In this document: positions 7,131 to 13,480 of the stretch, piece by piece | Position numbering within the stretch: the stretch's first letter is position 1 | Layout of the letters: each line of letters opens with the position of its first letter | NCBI RefSeq assembly: GCF_014287635.1 | Contig: NZ_JACOPH010000022.1 | Location: 1-28,423, forward strand | DNA length: 28,423 nt | Source of the DNA: Roseburia zhanii | GTDB lineage: Bacteria > Bacillota > Clostridia > Lachnospirales > Lachnospiraceae | Reading direction: 5' to 3' | Notes under the pieces: generated by a model | The model's database searches: none | Told to the model about the DNA's origin: nothing | Seen by the model: only the letters and a program-made list of their open reading frames with translations | Position numbers and translations under genes: made by a program

Positions 7131-7295
7131 TTGTGGGCCTCTCCTTTTTTGAAATATTGTGTTTATATTGATGTATGCTCTTTTGATTTTGCAAATAATC
7201 CTAATGAAAAACAAGGTTAATCATAGTATAATAATATAAGATGTGAAGCATACAAAAGCAGAATGATTTAATAGCGAAAATTGAGAGGGTTTATT

Positions 7296-7586
7296 ATGAA
7301 AGAGAGAATTACTTTATGTGGGGACAATTGTATAGAATGTTCAAGATATAATGCTCACAGCGAAGCAGAATTGAAAAGAGTTGCAGAATTGTGGTATAGG
7401 GTAGGTTGGCGAGATAAGGTGGTAACGAATGAAGAAATTACTTGTAGTGGATGTTCATCACATAAAGCAGGTACATATGGACTGGTTGATTGTATAATGA
7501 AGCATAGTGTTGAAAAATGCAATCAGTGTGAAGCATTTCCTTGCGATAATATTATGGATATGTTGGAGCGTTCAAAGAATTTGTAA
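7296..7586 (+). pseudogene. DUF3795 protein, 3' end cut by IS21-like insertion
   Basis: The start is ATG at 7296 with GAGAGGG upstream. The cysteine pattern CGDNCIECSRY..., EITCSGCSS..., CNQCEAFPCDNI is that of DUF3795, small cysteine-rich proteins presumed to bind zinc, function unknown. Family members usually continue about 25 residues past the PC motif with another cysteine segment (the PKCKEVC region). Here the frame stops after MLERSKNL, within a few bases of the start of IS21-type terminal repeats, so the C-terminus was probably lost to the insertion. The rest of the gene is not found downstream, as expected if the far end of the insertion was also rearranged. Divergent from the recombinase gene. 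Confidence 0.7.
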
Positions 7587-7599
7587 ATACCGATTAGTC

Positions 7600-7674
7600 A
7601 GTGCATGCTGCACGGTCATTGAGTGCATGCTTTCCGGCGTTTTAGTGCATACTTTCCGCTGTATAGTGCATTGA
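7600..7674. repeat. IS21 left-end iterated repeats, ~22-bp period
   Basis: The core AGTGCAT occurs at 7600, 7622, 7644 and 7665, i.e. every 21-22 bp (two helical turns). Two copies extend to AGTGCATRCTTTCCG. Multiple terminal repeats of this sort are known in IS21-family ends as IstA binding sites. The even spacing would place all copies on one DNA face. Confidence 0.7.
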
Positions 7675-7742
7675 CATAGATTGGTCCTATAATGAAGATG
7701 GCACACACATGTGTGACTATCATTTATAGGAGGTCGATAACC

Positions 7743-9299
7743 ATGGTTGATTATCGAGAGATTCTGAGGCTTAATAACCTCGGATATACCAGGAAAGACA
7801 TTGCATCCAGTGTACACAGTTCAAGGAATACCGTTTCTGAAGTTCTGACATTAGCCGGAAATCTTCACATTTGCTGGCCATTAGATGCCGATGTCACTAA
7901 TCAGTCTTTGGAATGTTTGTTTTATCCGGGACGAAATAAGGATAATGAGGAACGACTTATGCCTGATTATCCTAAGATCCATAGAGAACTTGCCAAGAAA
8001 GGAGTTACCCTTACACTTCTCTGGACAGAATACTGTTTGGAAGCCAGTGCAGCCGGCAAAAAGCCGTACATGAGCACACAGTTCAATGATAACTATCGTA
8101 AGTGGGCTCGTATTACTAAGGCTACAATGCGTATCCAACATAAACCCGGTGACGAAATGGAGGTAGACTGGGCAGGTGCAACCATCGATATTTACGATGA
8201 GGTTACAGGTGAAGCGACTCCTGCCTATCTGTTTGTAGCAGTGCTTCCGTGCAGTCTTTATGTATACGCAGAGCTTTGCCCAAACATGAAATCTGATACA
8301 TTTATCAACTGCCATGTACATTCCTATGCATACTTTGGTGGTTCCACCCGTTTATTAATCCCGGATAATCTCAAAGCTGGTGTTACTAAGAACACCCGGT
8401 ATGACACCTTAATTCCGAGAGCCTACAAGGAAATGGCTGACCATTATAATACAGCGATTGTACCGGCCAGAATGAAGCATCCGGACGATAAACCAAATGC
8501 AGAAGGCTCTGTGAAATATGCCACCACCTGGATTCTGGCAGCGTTACGTAATTATCATTTCTTTTCTATTGAAGAAGCCAAAACAGCCGTTTCTGAGAAA
8601 CTGGAGGAACTCAATCTCCGTCCATTTAAAAAGAGACTTGGAAACCGGCGTTCTGCTTTCGAAGATGAAGAAAAAGATTTTATGCTGCCGCTTCCCAAAG
8701 TCCCTTATGAACCAGCAGTCTGGTCTACTGCAAAGGTTCAAAAAGATTATCTCATAAGTGATGGCATCAATAAATACTCAGTTCCATTTGATCTAATTGG
8801 AGAACAGGTAGATATTCGCTTAACCAGTACTACTGTGGAGGTCTTTTATCATGGCGGACGTGTCGCTTCTCATGTGAGGAAAACGGTTCCTCAAAGAGAT
8901 CCCATTTGCATCAGGGAACATATGCCTCTCAATCACCAGAAGTATCTTTCTTATAATCCGGAAGAGTTTGTGCGCTGGGCAGAGGACATGGGAACACATA
9001 CATTAAAAACTGTAAATCACTTTCTCTATTCCGAAAAAGAACCGGAACGGGGATACAAGTATTGCGTCGGATTAATGAAGGCCGCCGAAAAGTATGGTAA
9101 CAGACGAATTGAAAAAGCTTGTGGAAAACTTTTGACCATTACGGTACAACCGTCATTAAGGAGTATTATTACAATCCTTAAAAACGGACAGGATAAGTTA
9201 ACTTCTGATGCGGATTTCTCCAGTCAAACGTGCAGTAAAAGAAGCAATGGTATTACACGTGGCATCTCGGCATACAGAAACGGAGGTGATATAGAATGA
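7743..9299 (+). CDS. istA: IS21-family transposase IstA
   Basis: The start is ATG at 7743 with AGGAGGT 8 nt upstream; an N-terminal extension from 7692 lacks support. The protein is 518 aa, normal for IstA. It has an N-terminal helix-turn-helix (about 9-36, NNLGYTRKDIASSVHSSRNT) and a DDE catalytic core with Asp142 (EVDWAG), Asp208 (IPDNLKAGV) and Glu254 (KPNAEGSVK). A beta-barrel-like C-terminal region follows (about 330-400). It overlaps the istB start by 4 nt (ATGA), the usual IS21 coupling. IstA cuts and joins DNA, with IstB as its ATPase helper, but the helper here is broken, so transposition would need an intact IstB in trans. Confidence 0.92.
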   Translation: MVDYREILRLNNLGYTRKDIASSVHSSRNTVSEVLTLAGNLHICWPLDADVTNQSLECLFYPGRNKDNEERLMPDYPKIHRELAKKGVTLTLLWTEYCLEASAAGKKPYMSTQFNDNYRKWARITKATMRIQHKPGDEMEVDWAGATIDIYDEVTGEATPAYLFVAVLPCSLYVYAELCPNMKSDTFINCHVHSYAYFGGSTRLLIPDNLKAGVTKNTRYDTLIPRAYKEMADHYNTAIVPARMKHPDDKPNAEGSVKYATTWILAALRNYHFFSIEEAKTAVSEKLEELNLRPFKKRLGNRRSAFEDEEKDFMLPLPKVPYEPAVWSTAKVQKDYLISDGINKYSVPFDLIGEQVDIRLTSTTVEVFYHGGRVASHVRKTVPQRDPICIREHMPLNHQKYLSYNPEEFVRWAEDMGTHTLKTVNHFLYSEKEPERGYKYCVGLMKAAEKYGNRRIEKACGKLLTITVQPSLRSIITILKNGQDKLTSDADFSSQTCSKRSNGITRGISAYRNGGDIE

Positions 9300-9643
9300 T
9301 CAATGCATCTACCTTCGAAAAACTGAAAGCACTGAACTGTAGTGCTATGGCTGATGAATTTCAAAATCAGCTGAACGATTCAAAATCCTATAATGTATTA
9401 GGCTTTGAAGAACGTCTAGGGCTTCTTGTTGACGCAGAATGGAACAGACGTCAGGCAAACAAACTAAAAAATCTTATCAAACGGGCTGCTTTTTCTGTTT
9501 CGGCTGCCTGCGTTGAAGATATTGAGTACCTTCCTGACCGAAAGCTTGATAAAGCACAGATGATTCGTTTTTCGCCCTGTCAATACATCAACGAAGGACA
9601 TCATATCATCCTAAAGGGAGCCACCGGTTCCGGTAAGACTTGA
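9296..9643 (+). pseudogene. istB: Truncated IS21 helper ATPase IstB
   Basis: The start overlaps istA by 4 nt. The 115 residues cover the N-terminal IstB part (KLKALNCSAMADEF..., YNVLGFEERLGLLVDAEWNRRQ) through to the Walker A motif GATGSGKT, then an immediate TGA. Normal IstB is about 250 aa, so Walker B, sensor and Arg-finger regions are absent. The break comes right after the P-loop and the following bases belong to a serine recombinase, so this is a recombination junction and not a point mutation. It cannot hydrolyse ATP. Confidence 0.85.
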
Positions 9644-9644
9644 G

Positions 9645-10157
9645 ATGTTTAAGCTGCTTGCAGAGAATTTTGATGATGTACTTGAATCTGTGTTGTCATC
9701 AGTGGAAGAAACATTATCCAAAGACGACAGTACAGAAAAATTGAAGCGTATTGAGAAAGAGATTTCCTTTCTTGAAAAGAAGAGAAAGAAATTGACCGAT
9801 ATGTATCTGGATGATAAAATTTCTAAAGAAGCTTATGACGATAAATACAGTGAGCTAGACAATAAGCTGGATAAATGTGAAGAAGAAAAGCATTTGTTTT
9901 CTGATTGTGCATTATCACAGAAGAATATTGCTGATAAGATGAAACTCATCAGGCAGAAGCTTAAAGGGGCTGATGTACTTGATGAATTTGACAGAGTAGT
10001 ATTTGAAAGCATTGTGGAGAAAGTAGTTGTCGGTGATATGGAAGAGGATGGCACAGCTGATCCGTATAAGCTGACATTTGTGCTAAAGGGTATGGATGAC
10101 AGAAGCATACCATATGCCAGAGACCGATATATGAATCTTCGTGAAAAGGCTGTGTAG
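9645..10157 (+). pseudogene. C-terminal fragment of a large serine recombinase
   Basis: The 170-residue fragment (MFKLLAENFDDVLESVLSS..., EKEISFLEKKRKKLTDMYLDDKISKEAYDDKYSEL..., EFDRVVFESIVEKVVVGD, DPYKLTFVLKG) matches the coiled-coil and end domain of TnpX-like large serine recombinases. These integrate and excise conjugative or mobilisable transposons in Clostridia. The resolvase and zinc-ribbon domains are missing, and the 5' boundary is the IS21 junction at 9644. The first ATG is not a real start and has no RBS. The gene end is intact, followed directly by a small ORF and the rlmD remnant, as expected for an integrase gene at the edge of its element. Confidence 0.8.
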
Positions 10158-10178
10158 ACAACAAGGAGGAGCTTAAAA

Positions 10179-10280
10179 ATGAGCGATAATCATGACTTGT
10201 TGAATGATAAAGATGTGTGTTCTTTTGAAGAACACGAGGCAGAAAATGTGTGTTCCAACAAAGATGCCGTTGCACGTTGA
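10179..10280 (+). CDS. 33-aa acidic small ORF at element edge
   Basis: ATG at 10179 is preceded by AAGGAGGAG, a strong site 7-8 nt away. The ORF reads MSDNHDLLNDKDVCSF... and stops at TGA within the start of the rlmD-derived sequence, so its last codons come from the target gene. It lies 21 nt after the recombinase fragment and may have been translated with it. Unknown function; it may be a small accessory protein whose original C-terminus depended on the attachment site. Existence rests on the RBS and spacing. Confidence 0.4.
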   Translation: MSDNHDLLNDKDVCSFEEHEAENVCSNKDAVAR

Positions 10281-10677
10281 GACGGTTGCTCTTTTGTCCC
10301 AACTGAAACAAAAGCCGGATGATTACATTAATGTCACGATTGAACTTGATGATATGGATATAACATCTGCAGAGACTAAGGCAACATATGATGAGATAAA
10401 GAAGTATGTGGCTGAACATAATGCCGGCATGAAGGTTTCCAATCTGTATATCTCACAGGTAAAGAGAAAATGCGGAATTGAGGTTGGAAAGAATTTGCGC
10501 GTTGCAACGAGGAGAATGGACTGCTTGCAAGGCAATTCGACGACTGCCGCGACAGACTTGGAACTTGTTCCAAGTCCTAATTTACCTAAAAATGAAGATA
10601 GCAGGCAACCGCAGTGTCCAGAAGATAAAGAGAGTGCAATTGTGGAGGCATTGAAGCATTTTAAGATGAATAGTTAA
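10267..10677 (+). pseudogene. rlmD: 3' remnant of rlmD-like 23S rRNA methyltransferase gene (integration target)
   Basis: The frame begins PLHVETVALLSQL, the conserved C-terminal end of RlmD/RumA methyltransferases, then continues with the extra C-terminal domain common in Lachnospiraceae copies (DDYINVTIELDDMDITSAETK..., VKRKCGIEVGKN..., EDSRQPQCPEDKESAIVEALKHF). The TRAM domain, SAM-binding domain and catalytic cysteine are absent, as everything 5' is replaced by mobile-element sequence. I infer that an element inserted near the HVETV codons, so the first part of rlmD should lie left of this window. Between GKN and NLPK about 28 residues (LRVATRRMDCLQGN...) are not in the family pattern I recall and contain a 22-bp palindrome. 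Upstream in-frame ATGs (10204) belong to the element, not the gene. Confidence 0.65.
10555..10576. repeat. 22-bp palindrome inside rlmD remnant
   Basis: GACTTGGAAC and GTTCCAAGTC are perfect complements separated by TT. The palindrome lies in the apparent 28-codon insertion of the rlmD-derived domain. It could be a small inserted repeat element or a binding site; no transposase is near it. Confidence 0.55.
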
Positions 10678-10697
10678 TAAAGAGAGGTGCATATGCT

Positions 10698-11387
10698 ATG
10701 CCAGGTATACTCGTGGTTGAAGATGATGAAAATTTAAATCGTGGAATTACATTTTCACTGAAAAAATCCGGATATGAGGTTTTTTCAGCAGAATCAGTGA
10801 AAAAAGCGAAAAGAATTGCAAGTGATAATAATGTGGATGTTACCATTTGTGATGTGAATCTTCCGGATGGGAATGGATTGGAATTTGTAAGGTGGATGAG
10901 ATGCAATTATAATACATACATTATTTGTCTTACAGCACTAGATCAGGAGATGGATCAGGTCATGGGATATGAAGCAGGGGCAGATGATTATATTACAAAG
11001 CCGTTTAGTCTTTCGGTACTTCTTTTGAAAATAGAAGCACATTTCCGCCGCAGACAGGAGAAAACGGAAGCCGGAAAGATGATTTCGGGAGATATCGTAT
11101 TTATCGCAGGAGAAATGAAAGTCCTGATAAAGAGTCGTGAAATCAGTCTGACAAAAACGGAGTTGAAAATGCTGACTTTTTTTCTTCAGAATCCGAAACA
11201 GATTCTTTCAAAAACACAAATATTGGAAAATGTGTTTGATCTGGAAGGGGATTTTGTGGATGAAAATACAATCGCTGTCAATATCAGAAGACTCCGTGAG
11301 AAAATCGAAGACAATCCGGCTGCACCGGTCTATATAAAGAATATCAGAGGTCTTGGGTATATATGGAATCAGGAGGTAAGGCAGTGA
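10698..11387 (+). CDS. OmpR-family response regulator
   Basis: The protein is 229 aa and starts at ATG 10698 after AGAGAGG. The receiver domain (1-120) has acidic VVEDDE (6-11), phospho-acceptor Asp52 (ICDVNLPDGNG), Thr79 (CLTA) and Lys101 (ITKPFS). The C-terminal winged helix (about 130-226) has ISLTKTELKMLTFFLQNP and VNIRRLREKIE...IRGLGYIW. It is translationally coupled to the kinase (GTGA overlap). With the kinase it probably controls the following ABC transporter operon, as in antimicrobial-peptide or cell-envelope stress modules of Firmicutes. The target site is probably the TGAAAG direct repeat at 12680-12696. The stimulus is unknown. Confidence 0.93.
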   Translation: MPGILVVEDDENLNRGITFSLKKSGYEVFSAESVKKAKRIASDNNVDVTICDVNLPDGNGLEFVRWMRCNYNTYIICLTALDQEMDQVMGYEAGADDYITKPFSLSVLLLKIEAHFRRRQEKTEAGKMISGDIVFIAGEMKVLIKSREISLTKTELKMLTFFLQNPKQILSKTQILENVFDLEGDFVDENTIAVNIRRLREKIEDNPAAPVYIKNIRGLGYIWNQEVRQ

Positions 11388-12628
11388 CAAAGAGATATCG
11401 CAAGAAGATTACAGTAGTGCTCTCCTTGGTATTACCTGTCATATTATGGTTTGCAATATTAAATTGCTTTACCACGTATGTGTTTTATGAAGATTATAAA
11501 TATAAAATGAATCTTATGACAGAGATTGCTGCAAAGGAAGAATTTTCCGGGCTGGATGCTGTTTCGGAATTGCTTAAGGATAAGGATATTGAAACTAACG
11601 AACAGGGAAGGCGATTATTGGAGCAATATGGATACTGTGGGAATAAAAGGAATGCATTTTATTCGCAATTCCGGCATCAGGTTATGGTGACCGGTGCTGT
11701 AAGCACTGTGATATGCGTGCTTCTTTTGACTTTTTTACTTTATTGGAAGAAAAAAGAAGATGCGCGTCATCAGAAAATTTTAGACCAGTTGGAAGAAATT
11801 CTGATCAGATTCCGTGAAAATAAATTTGATGCTTTACTGAAAACGGAAAATCCAGCAGAACTGGAAAAATTGAATGACCAGCTTGAAGCAATCGGACATC
11901 ATATTCAGTTGCTAAAGGAAGAAGCACGGGAAGAAAAAGAGAACACGAAAGAAATGGTTTCTGATATTTCTCACCAGTTAAAGACACCGGTTGCAGCTTT
12001 GGATACATGTTTTAGTGTGCTGATGCAGAATGACTTAAGTGCCACAGAACAGGAGGAGTTTCGTATCCGTTGTCGGAGTGCTCTGGATGGACTGGAGACA
12101 TTATTGCAGTCGCTTCTTGAAATATCCAAGATGGAAACTGGACTGATTCAGATTAATAAGAAAAAACTTCCGCTTATGGATACTGTCATATCTGCAGTGA
12201 ACCGCACTTATCCTAAAGCGGATGAGAAAGAAATTGAATTCGTTTTTGACTATGAAAAAGAGATGGAAACATGCACGATTATGCAGGATAAAAGGTGGCT
12301 TGGTGAAGCTGTGATCAACGTTCTGGATAATGCGGTCAAGTACAGTCCGTGTGGTTCAAAAATATTTATCCGGTTACAAAAAAGAAACGATCTTGTAAGA
12401 ATGGAAATTGAGGATCAGGGAATTGGTATTCCGCAGAATGAGTATCACAAAATTTTTCAACGATTTTACAGAGGAAGTTCCAAGGAGGTCATGGAAAAGA
12501 GTGGTACAGGAATCGGACTTTTTCTATCGAGAGAAATTATCGAAAAACACGCAGGTACGATTACGGTAACCTCCGGCAAAAAGAAAAAAGGAAGCACGTT
12601 TGTGATTCAATTACCATATGTTGGTTAA
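11384..12628 (+). CDS. Membrane sensor histidine kinase
   Basis: The start is GTG at 11384 with AGGAGGT upstream, overlapping the regulator's TGA by 4 nt; the upstream in-frame ATG at 11363 is less likely. The protein is 414 aa. Transmembrane segments lie at about 10-33 and 100-120 with a ~65-residue extracytoplasmic loop. A linker follows, then the phospho-acceptor box SDISHQLKTPVA (His197), N-box NVLDNAVKYSP, G1 DQGIGIP, F-box RFYRG and G2 SGTGIGLFLS. It autophosphorylates and passes phosphate to the upstream response regulator. The short sensor loop resembles the kinases beside MacB-like efflux systems rather than the loop-less BceS type. The gene ends just before a terminator. Confidence 0.92.
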   Translation: MTKRYRKKITVVLSLVLPVILWFAILNCFTTYVFYEDYKYKMNLMTEIAAKEEFSGLDAVSELLKDKDIETNEQGRRLLEQYGYCGNKRNAFYSQFRHQVMVTGAVSTVICVLLLTFLLYWKKKEDARHQKILDQLEEILIRFRENKFDALLKTENPAELEKLNDQLEAIGHHIQLLKEEAREEKENTKEMVSDISHQLKTPVAALDTCFSVLMQNDLSATEQEEFRIRCRSALDGLETLLQSLLEISKMETGLIQINKKKLPLMDTVISAVNRTYPKADEKEIEFVFDYEKEMETCTIMQDKRWLGEAVINVLDNAVKYSPCGSKIFIRLQKRNDLVRMEIEDQGIGIPQNEYHKIFQRFYRGSSKEVMEKSGTGIGLFLSREIIEKHAGTITVTSGKKKKGSTFVIQLPYVG

Positions 12629-12637
12629 ATTTTAAGT

Positions 12638-12680
12638 GAGCAGAAATCTTACAATTCTGTAAGATTTTTGCTCGTTTTTT
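12638..12680 (+). terminator. Rho-independent terminator after the two-component operon
   Basis: The arm 12638-12653 (GAGCAGAAATCTTACA) pairs with 12658-12673 with one mismatch, around a 4-nt loop, and is followed by GTTTTTT. It ends the regulator/kinase transcript and separates it from the ABC transporter unit. Confidence 0.85.
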
Positions 12681-12712
12681 GAAAGTGAAATGAAAGATTG
12701 TCCTGATACAAT
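12680..12712 (+). promoter_or_regulatory. ABC-operon promoter with probable response-regulator direct repeat
   Basis: TGAAAG occurs at 12680-12685 and 12691-12696, an 11-bp step typical of OmpR-family regulator half-sites. A -10-like TACAAT lies at 12707-12712 and no good -35 is visible, the usual picture at an activator-dependent promoter. The site stands between the terminator and the transporter genes. The regulator's identity is inferred from adjacency. Confidence 0.5.
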
Positions 12713-12805
12713 TTGGATGTAGGTTGAAAAATGACCAAATATATAAACAGGCAAAGAAAGCGTGTTGAAAAGGTATGCTTTACAGAATTGAAAAGGAGGC
12801 AACAC

Positions 12806-13480
12806 ATGAGTGTGATATTAGAAACCAAGCAGCTTTGTAAGTTTTATGGCGCAGGTGAGAATCAGGTCAAAGCGGTCAATCAGGTGGACATTCAGATTGA
12901 GCAGGGAGAATTTGTCGCAATTGTTGGAAAGTCAGGTTCCGGTAAAAGTACATTACTTCATATGCTTGGAGGGCTAGACACCCCGACAAAAGGCAGTGTT
13001 ACTTTAGCAGGGAAAGATTTATACAGGATGAAGGAAGATGCCCTTGCTGTTTTCCGCAGAAGAAAAATCGGATTTGTTTTTCAGGCATTTAATCTGGTTT
13101 CATCTGTTAATGTCTGGGAAAATATTGTACTGCCACTGGGGCTGGATGGAAGAAAAGTGGATGAAGCGTATGTAAATGATATTATTGCAACTCTGGGGAT
13201 TGAAAACCGGATTTATAATCTGCCAAATCAGTTATCCGGAGGACAGCAGCAGAGAGTAGCAATTGCAAGAGCACTGGTGAATCGTCCGGAAATTATATTT
13301 GCAGATGAGCCGACAGGAAATCTTGATTCTAAGACCAGTGATGAGGTAATCGCTCTGCTTAAGATGACAGCAAAAAAATATGGACAGACAATTGTAATGA
13401 TTACCCATGATGACGAAATTGCACAGGTCGCTGATCGTATTCTGGTGATTGAGGACGGACAGGTGGTGGATTTCAGATGA
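12806..13480 (+). CDS. ABC transporter ATPase, MacB/LolD type
   Basis: The start is ATG 12806 with AAAAGGAGG upstream; an extension from 12731 is not supported. The protein is 224 aa. It has Walker A GKSGSGKST (41-49), Q-loop VFQAFNLV (91-98), signature LSGGQQQR (143-150), Walker B IIFADEPT (163-170) and an H-loop in ITHDDE. The GLDTPTKGSV and FRRRKIGFVFQ features are those of ATPases that drive FtsX-fold permeases. It overlaps its permease by 4 nt (ATGA). Such pairs move or sense lipoproteins, peptides or antibiotics at the membrane by mechanotransmission. The coupled two-component system suggests an inducible drug/peptide-response role; the substrate is unknown. Confidence 0.93.
   Translation: MSVILETKQLCKFYGAGENQVKAVNQVDIQIEQGEFVAIVGKSGSGKSTLLHMLGGLDTPTKGSVTLAGKDLYRMKEDALAVFRRRKIGFVFQAFNLVSSVNVWENIVLPLGLDGRKVDEAYVNDIIATLGIENRIYNLPNQLSGGQQQRVAIARALVNRPEIIFADEPTGNLDSKTSDEVIALLKMTAKKYGQTIVMITHDDEIAQVADRILVIEDGQVVDFR

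Larger units (their letters stand above)
7587..9643 (+). mobile_element. IS21-family element, right part deleted
   Basis: The left terminal region has iterated repeats (7600-7674), followed by a full istA and a truncated istB, overlapping as usual in IS21. The exact left end is uncertain, somewhere in 7582-7600. The right end is missing: istB stops at the Walker A motif and the sequence passes straight into an unrelated serine-recombinase fragment at 9644. The copy therefore cannot transpose by itself. Confidence 0.8.

Noticed and set aside
7692..7742. N-terminal extension of IstA from 7692
   Set aside because: The strong AGGAGGT site and the family N-terminus both indicate ATG 7743.
10204..10266. 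Start of the rlmD-related frame at 10204
   Set aside because: The first 21 codons come from mobile-element sequence in a frame overlapping a better-supported small ORF; family similarity begins at about 10267.
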